Below are positions 18,980 to 26,480 of a stretch of DNA of 46,787 bases, piece after piece; position 1 is the stretch's first letter; the number at the start of each line of letters is the position of its first letter. Under the pieces are notes generated by a model. It was not told where the DNA came from, searched no databases, and saw nothing but the letters and a program-made list of their open reading frames with translations. The position numbers and the translations under genes are program-made. This DNA comes from Pseudomonadota bacterium (lineage in GTDB: Bacteria; Pseudomonadota; Gammaproteobacteria; Burkholderiales; Burkholderiaceae_C), in contig JAJXTO010000022.1 in the NCBI GenBank assembly GCA_021783695.1, positions 1 to 46,787 on the forward strand. Reading direction: 5' to 3'.

Positions 18980-19590
18980 TCGATGATCCTTTCAATTTGT
19001 TCGCGGTAGGTGCGCAGCAGGTCTTGCACCCCGGTGACGGAGCGGTCCATTTCCATCGACACCTGAGACAGCGGGGCGTTGACCGCGCCCTTGAGCGCCG
19101 CCTCGATGCGGCCATTGACCACCACATAGTCGAGTTCGGCAATCACCGACTGAAAGCGGTCGAGCGCGGTCTTCAGCGCCAAGCCTGCGCGCCGGCTGCG
19201 TGCGGCGTGGCGGTCGTGCATGTCGGCGTGCTGGCGCATGCGCTCGGCCAGCGACGGGCAATGCGTGGTGGCGGCGTTGTGGATATTGCGCAGGCTGTCC
19301 ATCTGCTGCACATCGCGCAGAGTTTCCATGAAGTGCAGCATCAACGGGTTGATGAGTTTCTGCACCTGATCGGCGGAGGTCTGCATGGCCTGTGCGCCCT
19401 CGCGGAACGCCTGCGCCACCACGCCGTAACCGGCGAGTTCCTTGCCGTGGCGCTTGACCAGCACCTGGGCGTTGAGCGCCTTGCGGTCGATCTCGCGCAG
19501 ACGCCTTTTCAGCGCGCCCTGGAAGGCGTAGGTGGCGTCGGCCACGGCGATGAAGTCGCGGCGCAGGGTTTCGAGGGAGTGGTCGTCCAT
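18976..19590 (-). CDS. Small soluble protein resembling a divergent chemoreceptor signalling tip
   Basis: This 204-residue all-helical protein has no membrane segment and no clear named family. Residues 38-68 start ALNAQVLVKRHGKELAGYGV and continue VAQAF. This lines up with the chemoreceptor hairpin tip ([13 protein letters not shown], then [11 protein letters not shown]) with matching spacing, but the QTNLL turn is replaced by REIDRK and the glutamate-rich pattern is lost. The rest (about 70-204) is long amphipathic helix. It follows cheA by 14 bases and overlaps odp by four. My inference is an adaptor or mini-receptor that brings ODP to the CheA array. A helical coupling or phosphatase-like protein is the alternative. 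Confidence 0.8.
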   Translation of the reverse strand: MDDHSLETLRRDFIAVADATYAFQGALKRRLREIDRKALNAQVLVKRHGKELAGYGVVAQAFREGAQAMQTSADQVQKLINPLMLHFMETLRDVQQMDSLRNIHNAATTHCPSLAERMRQHADMHDRHAARSRRAGLALKTALDRFQSVIAELDYVVVNGRIEAALKGAVNAPLSQVSMEMDRSVTGVQDLLRTYREQIERIIE

Positions 19591-19604
19591 GATGGGTCAG
19601 TCGG

Positions 19605-21569
19605 TCAGCTCTTGCGTTGCACCCGGGCCAGCGCGGCGCCGTCGAGAATGAGCACCACTTCGCCGTTGCCGGAAATGGTGGCGCCCTGGTAGAGGGTGTC
19701 GTTGGTGGAGATGTCCAGCGGTTTGACCACCGAGTCCTCGGTGCCCATGGCCTCGGACACCACCAGCAGGCCCTGCTCGATGAGAATGCCTTCGCTCTGG
19801 TCCTTCTGCAGGTCGATCGGACGATCTTGCAGCAGCTGTCCCAGGTCGATGTAGGGCACCACGCGGTTGCCATCGACCTGCACCATCAGTCGGCCCGAAA
19901 TGGAGTGCACTTGCCCGGGGTCGATGGCCAGCAGGTTTTCGATTGCGGCCACGGGCAGGGCGTAGGTTTCGCGCCGCAGACGGAAATACAGCACCGGCAG
20001 CACGGCCATGGTGAGCGGCAGTTCCAGAGTGAGCGTGCTGCCCTTGCCCAGAGTGGTGTCGATGTCGATGCGCCCGCGCAAGGCCTGCACGGTGGAGCGC
20101 ACCACGTCCATGCCCACGCCGCGCCCTGACAGTTCGCTGACCTGCTCTTTGGTGGAGAAGCCGGGCAGGAAGATGAGTTCGAGCATCTCGCGCTCGGACA
20201 GCCGCGCGGCCTCCTGCGCGGTGATGACGCCTTTGGAAATGGCGTGCTGCATGATTTTTTGCGCGTTCATGCCGCGGCCGTCGTCGCCCACCAGAATCTG
20301 CACCTTGTCGCCCAGATGACGCGCGGCCACGCGCAGCACGGCTTCTTCAGGCTTGCCGGCTTTGCGCCGCACATCGGGTTCTTCGATGCCGTGGTCGAGG
20401 GCGTTGCGCACGAGATGGATGAGCGGGCCGGACAGGGCGTCGACCACGGTCTTGTCGATTTCCACATCCTCGCCTTCGAGGTCCAGGCGAACCTTCTTGC
20501 CCAGGCTGCGCGAGGCGTCGCGCACCACGCGCGGCAGGCTCTGGAACAGACGCTTGCAGGGCTGCATGCGCAGACGCATCACCGTGTTTTGCAGATCGTT
20601 GACGGCCAGATCGGTTTCGCGCGCCAGACGCGCCAGGGTTTCATCCTCCTGCGCCATGCGGGCCACCGCGGCGCTCAGACGGTTGCGCAAGAGCACCAGC
20701 TCGCCGACCTGGTTCATGGCCTGGTCGAGCCGGGTGGAATCGACGCGGATGGAGGTTTCCTCTGCAGCACCGCCATTGCTGTTGGCGCTTCTCGGCGCCG
20801 GGGCGTGTGCTTCGTGCTTCTCCGGCGCGGCGGCTGCCAATCCGGGCGCGTGGCCCGCACCGTGAATCTGGTCGAGCACGCGCTCGAATTCGTCCTGCGT
20901 GATCTCGTCTGCGGCGCGGCTGGCCGGCGCTGCAACGGCGACCGCAGGTGCAGCGCCGGGCGCCTGGCCCGCGCCATACAGGTCGTCGAGCACGCGCTCG
21001 AATTCATCTTGTGTGATGGCATCGGCGGCACTGGCGGGGCTTGGCCCGGCGGCGGCGCGACGCTCCGCATAGAGTCCGTTGCCGCCATTCCCCTGCGGCT
21101 CCTGCGAGACCCACAAGCCTCCGTCGCCGGATGCGCGGGACGGGGCACTGGGTGCGGGAACGGCGGCTTGCACCGGCGCCGGTCTGGGCGCGTCGCCGCG
21201 GGCGAAGGCCTGAATGTCACGGCCCAGGTCGGCCGGGCCGGGGGGCGGGTTTTCACCACGCCCCATGTCGTCGAGCATGGCGGTGATGACGTCGGTGGCG
21301 CGCAGGATGGCGTCGATCATTGGCGCGGTGGCGCGCAGCTTGCCGCCGCGCATCTTGTCGAACAGGTCTTCGAGGTGGTGGCACCAGTCCACCATGTGTT
21401 GCGCTTCGAGAAACCCGGCGCCGCCCTTGAGGGTGTGAAAGGCGCGGAAGATGGCGCTGAGCACGTCGGGGTCGTCGGGCGTGGACTCCAGCCGCAGCAA
21501 TTGGTCTTGGGCCTGGCTCAGCAGCTCGCGCGACTCGGCGAGGAATTCCAGCAGGATGTCGTTATCCAT
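19605..21569 (-). CDS. cheA: Chemotaxis histidine kinase CheA
   Basis: This 654-residue kinase has an Hpt domain (phosphorylated H45 in AFHTLKGG), a long Ala/Pro-rich linker, a dimerisation domain (about 270-335), an HATPase domain (N box HLVRNALDHGIE, G1 DDGRGM, G2 SGRGVGMDVV) and a CheW-like P5 domain (about 515-650). In place of a standard P2 domain the linker carries two near-identical copies of a short acidic helix, ITQDEFERVLD, at about 185-195 and 223-233. CheA passes phosphate from itself to CheY and CheV. It lies between cheZ (28 bases upstream) and the receptor-like gene (14 bases downstream). Confidence 0.97.
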   Translation of the reverse strand: MDNDILLEFLAESRELLSQAQDQLLRLESTPDDPDVLSAIFRAFHTLKGGAGFLEAQHMVDWCHHLEDLFDKMRGGKLRATAPMIDAILRATDVITAMLDDMGRGENPPPGPADLGRDIQAFARGDAPRPAPVQAAVPAPSAPSRASGDGGLWVSQEPQGNGGNGLYAERRAAAGPSPASAADAITQDEFERVLDDLYGAGQAPGAAPAVAVAAPASRAADEITQDEFERVLDQIHGAGHAPGLAAAAPEKHEAHAPAPRSANSNGGAAEETSIRVDSTRLDQAMNQVGELVLLRNRLSAAVARMAQEDETLARLARETDLAVNDLQNTVMRLRMQPCKRLFQSLPRVVRDASRSLGKKVRLDLEGEDVEIDKTVVDALSGPLIHLVRNALDHGIEEPDVRRKAGKPEEAVLRVAARHLGDKVQILVGDDGRGMNAQKIMQHAISKGVITAQEAARLSEREMLELIFLPGFSTKEQVSELSGRGVGMDVVRSTVQALRGRIDIDTTLGKGSTLTLELPLTMAVLPVLYFRLRRETYALPVAAIENLLAIDPGQVHSISGRLMVQVDGNRVVPYIDLGQLLQDRPIDLQKDQSEGILIEQGLLVVSEAMGTEDSVVKPLDISTNDTLYQGATISGNGEVVLILDGAALARVQRKS

Positions 21570-21597
21570 GATTGTCGGGCGGAAGGTTCACGCGCGC

Positions 21598-22155
21598 TCA
21601 GATGCCGAGGTCGCGCAGCAGGGCGTCCACATCATCCTGGGCAAACTCGGGGCCGGCGTAGGCGGGAACGCCATGGAGTGGCGCGATGCTGGCGGACGGT
21701 GTGGGGGAGCCGGAGGGCGTTTGCGCTTCGAGATGCGGGCCGAGCTGATCGACAGCGGCGCGGATGCGCTGCTCCACGGCCTGCAGCAGGTGGATGGTTT
21801 TTTTCAGGCGCTGCCCGGCCAGGTCCTGCCCTTGCTGGCTGGAAAGAATGATGTGGAACTGCTGCTCGATGCGGTCCAGGTGGGCGTCGATGAAGCCGCC
21901 CTGCGTGGCACGAATCGCGGCGATTTCGGCAAAGCCGTTTTCCACCGCTTCGAGCGTGGACATGGCCTGGGTTTCGGTCAGGCGCAGCGCTTCTTCGAGC
22001 GGATGGCTGGCTTCGGGCAGATCGCTGGAGGCGGCCATGATGCGGCGCACGCCTTCGTGCAGCAGCGCGTCGGCCTCGGTGAGGCGGTGCAAGGCAAGCG
22101 AGGTGGCCTGTGCCGTCACAGCGGGCGGCTGCAGCCTGGTGTTTTCCGTGCTCAT
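21598..22155 (-). CDS. cheZ: Protein phosphatase CheZ
   Basis: This 185-residue helical protein has the phosphatase motif with D111 and Q115 in [17 protein letters not shown], matching the Asp and Gln used by CheZ to dephosphorylate CheY-P. The C-terminal tail [13 protein letters not shown] is the CheY-tethering helix, separated by a Pro/Ser/Gly linker (about 145-170). Its start overlaps the cheY stop by ATGA (22152-22155), so the two are translationally coupled. The length is near the shorter end for the family. Confidence 0.95.
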   Translation of the reverse strand: MSTENTRLQPPAVTAQATSLALHRLTEADALLHEGVRRIMAASSDLPEASHPLEEALRLTETQAMSTLEAVENGFAEIAAIRATQGGFIDAHLDRIEQQFHIILSSQQGQDLAGQRLKKTIHLLQAVEQRIRAAVDQLGPHLEAQTPSGSPTPSASIAPLHGVPAYAGPEFAQDDVDALLRDLGI

Positions 22156-22556
22156 TGCGACGCTCCCGCTGCGGCGTGCAGCCGCGCCATGATGGCGTCG
22201 AGTTTTTCCTTCAGGGTCTGCGCGGTGAAGGGTTTGACGATGTAGCCGTTGACCCCCGCCTGCGCCGCGGCGACGATGTTCTCTTTCTTGGCTTCGGCGG
22301 TGACCATCAGCACCGGCAGGCTGCGGATGGCCGGGTTGTCGCTGGCGCGGATGAGTTTGAGCAGATCGATGCCCTGCATCACCGGCATGTTCCAGTCGGT
22401 CACGACAAACTCGATGCCGCCGGCCTGGAGCTTGCGCCAGGCTTCTTCGCCGTTTTCCGCTTCGTCGATGTTGCCGGTGACGTAGCCGGTCTGCATCAGC
22501 AGGCCGCGCACGATGCGGCGCATGGTGGGGAAGTCGTCAACAACCAGGAATTTCAA
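22152..22556 (-). CDS. cheY: Chemotaxis response regulator CheY
   Basis: This is a single receiver domain of 134 residues with D7/D8, phosphoacceptor D54 ([12 protein letters not shown]), T86 and K108 (YIVKPF). The open frame reaches back to 22679, but the added 41 residues are not receiver-like and cover the sigma-28 promoter. The likely start is TTG 22556, preceded by GAGG about 6 bases away, giving MKFLVVDDF as in standard CheY. The N-terminal acidic pair then falls at the usual position. CheY-P binds FliM and changes the direction of rotation. It is the first gene of the che operon and overlaps cheZ. Confidence 0.93.
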   Translation of the reverse strand: MKFLVVDDFPTMRRIVRGLLMQTGYVTGNIDEAENGEEAWRKLQAGGIEFVVTDWNMPVMQGIDLLKLIRASDNPAIRSLPVLMVTAEAKKENIVAAAQAGVNGYIVKPFTAQTLKEKLDAIMARLHAAAGASQ

Positions 22557-22590
22557 GGTGGGCCTCGTGATGGTTTGTCTTGCGTCTGAT

Positions 22591-22617
22591 GTAACGGCAC
22601 GATGTGGACAAACTTGA
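22591..22617 (-). promoter_or_regulatory. Sigma-28 (FliA) promoter of the che operon
   Basis: On the minus strand TCAAGTTT (22610-22617) is followed after exactly 11 bases by GCCGTTAC (22591-22598). The consensus is TAAAGTTT-N11-GCCGATAA, so 7 of 8 and 6 of 8 bases match. Transcription would start near 22583 and reach the TTG start of cheY at 22556. FliA is encoded in the window at 2599. Confidence 0.8.
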
Positions 22618-22715
22618 ATCGCTTTTGGGGCCGTTGTGGCCGGGCACGTCCGTTCTTGTCTCAGGTCAACACGAGTCAAGTTTTTGCTTGCCGCAGCTTG
22701 GCCTGACTCAATAGC

Positions 22716-24815
22716 ATGTCGCTCATGTATGAGAATTTGAATATCTCACCGGATGCGAACGACCCGCCTGAGCATCAGGCGGCCCTGCGCGCTCTGCTGC
22801 GAGCGGTGCAGCCGGATTTGCAGGCGGTGGTGGATGGATTCATCACACGGTTCTACGACGAGTTGCTGCGCCAGCCCCGGTTTTCCCGGGTGCTCGGCCT
22901 GCTGTCCGAGAGGGAGTTTGCGCAACTCCGCAAAAACCAGGAACGCCATTTGCGCAGCTTGTTCGAGCGGCGCAACGAGGCGTCGGTACGCGTGGCGCGG
23001 CATGTGGGACAGGTCCATGCGCTGATTGGCATCGAGGCATCCTGGCTGGTCGAGTCCTATGGGCTTTACACCCGTCTGCTCATCACCCACTTTGCCGATT
23101 GGGTCGATCCGTCCGAGCGCACGGCGCTGCTGAGCTATTTCATCACGCGCCTGCAGGATGAATTGCAATGGCAGATCGGGGGCCATGAAGATATCGGTCG
23201 CCAGCTCGACGGCGCGCTGGCACGCATCGATGCGGCCATCCTCACCGCGCATACCCTCAGCGATCTGCTGCGCTCGGTACTCGGCGCGCTGGAAAACATC
23301 GAAGGCGTGGTTGCGGGCACGCTGGGCAGGCCCGACGCCGAAGGCAAGCTGCAGTTCGAGCATGCGTTTGGCAGCCGGTTCAAGACGCTCTATCTCGACC
23401 GCATCGGCGCGGAAGGCGTGGCGCCGACGTTGGTGCGGGGTGACGCCATCGAGGGGCTCGGCGCTTCCGGACGCGCCTGGCGCAGCCGCCAGGTGCAGTA
23501 CACCGCGTCCTATTCCACCGATCCCGCCATCCAGCCGTGGAAGGCGCTGGCGCATGAGCTCGGCGTGCGCAGTGCGGTGTCGATTCCCATTCTGGATGCG
23601 TTCGGCCAGCCGATCGCGCTGATGGATCTGTACAGCAGCTATCCAGGGTTTTTCACCAATGCGGCGCGCAGGGTGTTCACCGAGCATCTGCAAAAAATCC
23701 TGGCTCTGGCCTTTACCCGCTATGCATCGAGTCCGTCGGGCGTGGTGCCTTACGCGCGGCGGCAGTTCTATGTCGATCTGCTCGACCATAACGGCCTGCA
23801 GATGCTCTATCAGCCCGTGGTCAGCCTGCGCACCGGGCGGCCCGTGAAATTCGAGGCACTCGCCCGGCTGCGGAGAAAGGATGGTCAAGGGTTCGTCTCT
23901 CCGGCGGAGTTTCTTCCGGTGCTCGGTTCGCAGGAAATGTGGCGGCTGTTCAGCCTGGGGCTGGAGCAGGCGCTGCATGCCCGCCACCGCTGGGCACAAC
24001 AGGGTGTCGAAATCGATGTCTCGGTCAATATGCCGCCCGTGGCCCTGAGCGATCCGCGCTATGTGGAGCGTGTGGAGCAACTGCTGCGCAGCCACGCGGT
24101 GGAGCCACGCCGCCTCACACTGGAGCTGTTGGAAACCGGCGATCTCGACGTCTCCGAGCGCCGCGATGCGCTGCTGGCGCGGTTTCGCGCCACCGGCGTG
24201 CGTCTGGCCGAAGACGATCTCGGCTCGGGCTACAGCTCCCTGCTGCGTCTCGACAGCTTTCCGTTCGACGAGGTCAAGATCGACCAGGGGCTGCTCAGCG
24301 GGCTGGGCAAGGCGCCGCGCCGCGCGCTCGATTTCATTCAGCATCTCACCCGTCTGGCGCACGATCTGGGCAGCCTGGTGGTGGTCGAAGGGCTGGAATC
24401 TCCGGGGCTGGTGGAGGCCGCCGTCATCCTGCAGGCCGATGCCGGGCAGGGCTATGGTCTGGCGCGCCCCATGTTGGCCGATGCCGTGGTGGACTGGGTG
24501 CGCGGTTTCCATCTGCACATCGACCGCGACCATCCGCGTACCGCGCTGGGGGTGTACGCCGCACATCTGCTGTGGGAAATGCGCCTGACCTACATGACGC
24601 CTTGGCCAGACGCCCTGCCGCTGGCCGCGCGCGCAGCCACCGCCCTGCACAATTACATTGAAGTGCAGGAGCTGGAAGGCGGCGCGCTGCATCAGGCCTA
24701 TCTGCGGCTCATCGCCGCGCTGACCGAGGGCGTGGACACCGCCGAGTTCCGGCAGGCGCAGGTGGATATGCGGCGGCAGCTCGACCAGCTCGTGCGGGCG
24801 GAATTGGCGCTGTAA
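22716..24815 (+). CDS. Globin-like sensor, GAF and EAL c-di-GMP phosphodiesterase
   Basis: This 699-residue soluble protein has an N-terminal globin-like helical domain (about 15-165, candidate heme histidine H101 in GQVHALIGI), a GAF-like domain (about 185-340), an EAL domain (about 350-600; E380 in [41 protein letters not shown] and [10 protein letters not shown]) and a helical tail. The EAL active site looks intact and there is no GGDEF domain. This whole layout recurs at the C-terminus of the 1504-residue protein at 8265-12779. It is divergent from cheY. ATG 22728 is an alternative start; neither has a clear Shine-Dalgarno site. Confidence 0.9.
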   Translation: MSLMYENLNISPDANDPPEHQAALRALLRAVQPDLQAVVDGFITRFYDELLRQPRFSRVLGLLSEREFAQLRKNQERHLRSLFERRNEASVRVARHVGQVHALIGIEASWLVESYGLYTRLLITHFADWVDPSERTALLSYFITRLQDELQWQIGGHEDIGRQLDGALARIDAAILTAHTLSDLLRSVLGALENIEGVVAGTLGRPDAEGKLQFEHAFGSRFKTLYLDRIGAEGVAPTLVRGDAIEGLGASGRAWRSRQVQYTASYSTDPAIQPWKALAHELGVRSAVSIPILDAFGQPIALMDLYSSYPGFFTNAARRVFTEHLQKILALAFTRYASSPSGVVPYARRQFYVDLLDHNGLQMLYQPVVSLRTGRPVKFEALARLRRKDGQGFVSPAEFLPVLGSQEMWRLFSLGLEQALHARHRWAQQGVEIDVSVNMPPVALSDPRYVERVEQLLRSHAVEPRRLTLELLETGDLDVSERRDALLARFRATGVRLAEDDLGSGYSSLLRLDSFPFDEVKIDQGLLSGLGKAPRRALDFIQHLTRLAHDLGSLVVVEGLESPGLVEAAVILQADAGQGYGLARPMLADAVVDWVRGFHLHIDRDHPRTALGVYAAHLLWEMRLTYMTPWPDALPLAARAATALHNYIEVQELEGGALHQAYLRLIAALTEGVDTAEFRQAQVDMRRQLDQLVRAELAL

Positions 24816-24880
24816 GCTCGGGCCATGAACCAGCCTGACGTGAGGGCGGCTATTTTTTGCCAAAAAAATCACACTTGCCC

Positions 24881-24907
24881 TAAAGTTCACCTCAAGCGTG
24901 CCGTTGA
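24881..24907 (+). promoter_or_regulatory. Sigma-28 (FliA) promoter of flgM
   Basis: TAAAGTTC (24881-24888), exactly 11 bases, then GCCGTTGA (24900-24907) match the sigma-28 consensus in 7 of 8 and 6 of 8 positions. Transcription would start near 24914, just before the flgM Shine-Dalgarno AGGAGA at 24918-24923, leaving a very short leader. Control of flgM by FliA gives the usual feedback loop. Confidence 0.8.
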
Positions 24908-24933
24908 GCTCGGCAACAGGAGAGAATGCCACC

Positions 24934-25272
24934 ATGATTCCCATCCAGAATTCAGCAGTATCCAGCACCTCCACCGCGAGCAGCGGGGTCGCGGCGGCAG
25001 CGCGCCGCCCCTCGGCAGCAATGGCTGGCAATCCCGTGGCGGGCACGGCGCAAGGGTCAAATTCCGCTGGCGCCGAGCAGGTGTCCATCTCCAGCGCCGG
25101 GCAGATGCTGCAGATGGCCAGCACGCAGGGTGCCACCCCGCCGGCCAGCGACGCGCGCATTGCCGCGCTGCAGGCGGCGATTCAAGGCGGCCAGTACGCG
25201 GTCGATCCGAAGCGCATTGCCAGTGGGCTGCTGCAGGACACCCAAGCCTTGCTCGGCTCGGTCAAGCCCTGA
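24934..25272 (+). CDS. flgM: Anti-sigma-28 factor FlgM
   Basis: From ATG 24934 this is a 112-residue protein with a Ser/Ala-rich, disordered first half and a helical second half (about 45-112: VSISSAGQML, then SDARIAALQAAIQGGQYAVD and GLLQDTQALL). This matches FlgM, whose C-terminal helices wrap sigma-28 until the hook is finished and FlgM is exported. AGGAGA lies 10 bases before the start. It is slightly longer than enteric FlgM (about 97) because of the N-terminal stretch. flgN follows after 14 bases. Confidence 0.93.
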   Translation: MIPIQNSAVSSTSTASSGVAAAARRPSAAMAGNPVAGTAQGSNSAGAEQVSISSAGQMLQMASTQGATPPASDARIAALQAAIQGGQYAVDPKRIASGLLQDTQALLGSVKP

Positions 25273-25286
25273 CCCTTGACCCCATC

Positions 25287-25706
25287 ATGGCATCCCCGGC
25301 CGAGGACATTCTTCGCCAGCAGTTTGAGATGCTGCAGACCTTTGACCGTCTGCTCGTGGCAGAGCATGCCTGCCTGCTGCAGGCGGCGGTCGATCAACTC
25401 CCCGCTCTGACCGAGCAGAAAACCGTCCTGCTCGCCACGCTGGAGACCACCGAGCAGCAACGCCAGGCCGCGTTCCGGCAGGACGCTGCCGCCGGTTCGT
25501 CTGCGCTCTGGGCGCAGGTGCAAACCCTGGCGAAGCAGGTGTCCCACGCCAACCAGCGCAACGGCGCCATGATCATGGCGCTGACGCGCAATACCGAAGG
25601 CGCCCTGCACATCCTGCGCGGCACCACCGGCGAGCCTGGCCTCTACGGCGCGCAGGGTCAGGGACAGGCTGGCGGTGCTGCGGCCCGGCTTCTGGTCAGC
25701 GTCTAG
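25287..25706 (+). CDS. flgN: Flagellar export chaperone FlgN
   Basis: This 139-residue helical protein follows flgM. It has a long amphipathic helix pair (about 1-75, DILRQQFEMLQTFDRLLVAEHACL split across two helices) and a second helical part with NQRNGAMIMAL and a Gly-rich tail containing GLYGAQGQ, all typical of FlgN. FlgN binds the C-termini of FlgK and FlgL and delivers them to the export gate. Sequence conservation in this family is weak; the flgM-flgN order and the tail motif carry the call. Confidence 0.88.
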   Translation: MASPAEDILRQQFEMLQTFDRLLVAEHACLLQAAVDQLPALTEQKTVLLATLETTEQQRQAAFRQDAAAGSSALWAQVQTLAKQVSHANQRNGAMIMALTRNTEGALHILRGTTGEPGLYGAQGQGQAGGAAARLLVSV

Positions 25707-25752
25707 CGCGGTTGCGCAATCGGTTCTTGCCGCACATCGTCCCGCCTCACCC

Positions 25753-25992
25753 ATGCTCATCCTCACCCGCCGCCCCGGAGAGGCCATCCGGCTTGGCGAC
25801 AATATCCGCGTGGTGATCCTGCAGTCCGCACCCGGCAAGGTGCGGCTGGGGATTGAAGGGCCGGCCGACCTGCGCATCCTGCGCGAAGAGCTGTACGCCC
25901 AGATCAGTCAGGATAACCAGGCTGCAGTTGCGCCGCAGGGCGTGTCTCTTGCACACTGGATTTCCGCACCGGCGAAGGGAGACGCAACATGA
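25753..25992 (+). CDS. csrA: RNA-binding translational regulator CsrA
   Basis: This 79-residue protein begins MLILTRRPGEAIRLGDNIRV and contains VRLGIEGPADLRILREELY, the standard CsrA strand and RNA-binding R44 region. Some 25 residues follow the core, a longer tail than in Escherichia coli CsrA (61 residues). CsrA binds GGA motifs in mRNA leaders and represses or activates translation. Its stop overlaps the fliW start by ATGA (25989-25992), the paired arrangement in which FliW binds CsrA and blocks it. It follows flgN by 46 bases. Confidence 0.96.
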   Translation: MLILTRRPGEAIRLGDNIRVVILQSAPGKVRLGIEGPADLRILREELYAQISQDNQAAVAPQGVSLAHWISAPAKGDAT

Positions 25993-26477
25993 CGGGCGTG
26001 CAGCAGATCGACACTCCAGCTGCCTGCGCGCTGCCGGTTGGTTTGCTGCCCACGCGTTTCGGTCCTCTGCCGTTTCAGCCCGGACAGATCTGGGCCACCG
26101 AGACGCCGTTGCCCGGGTTTGAGTCCCTGCGGCGGTTCGCGCTCATCAGTCTGCGGGCCGAGCGCCCCTTTGTCTGGCTGCAGTCTCTGGAGGATGTCGC
26201 GGTCAGTTTCCTGCTCATTCAGTCCGAGTATTTCGGGCTGCGTTTTGCCCACCTGCCCGCAGGCGCGATGCCGATGGTGATGGTGCTGTTGCCGGGACAG
26301 CCCGGTCAGGCGCTGCGTGCGCATCGGCAGGCGCCGTTGCTGTTCGATGTGCAGACCGGGATGCTGTCCCAGCACATTCTCGAGGCCGCTGATGTGGAAG
26401 GCGACGGTTTGTTCGCGCCGCTGGCCGCGACCCAATTGCCCGAGGGGTTTGCCGAACGTGTTCTGTCGCTGGGCTAG
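25989..26477 (+). CDS. fliW: Flagellar assembly factor FliW
   Basis: This 162-residue beta-rich protein has FliW signatures: TRFGPLPFQPGQIWATETPLPGFE split over the first 65 residues (an early acidic-to-glycine turn, then PGFE) and LRRFALISL, RPFVWLQSLEDVAVSFLLI and MLSQHILE. FliW binds CsrA and, in Firmicutes, flagellin, releasing one when bound to the other. Overlap with csrA fits that job. Its stop codon lies within a 13-base palindrome shared with the convergent ycgR stop. Confidence 0.88.
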   Translation: MTGVQQIDTPAACALPVGLLPTRFGPLPFQPGQIWATETPLPGFESLRRFALISLRAERPFVWLQSLEDVAVSFLLIQSEYFGLRFAHLPAGAMPMVMVLLPGQPGQALRAHRQAPLLFDVQTGMLSQHILEAADVEGDGLFAPLAATQLPEGFAERVLSLG

Positions 26478-26480
26478 GGC

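Noticed and set aside
22684-22713. A sigma-70 or sigma-28 promoter for the plus-strand globin-GAF-EAL gene
   Set aside because: No -10 element at a correct distance from TTGCTT or TCAAGTTT scores better than 3 of 6 bases.
24848-24870. A terminator before flgM around GGCTATTTTTTGCC
   Set aside because: Only three base pairs can form and the following run is A, not T, on the plus strand.
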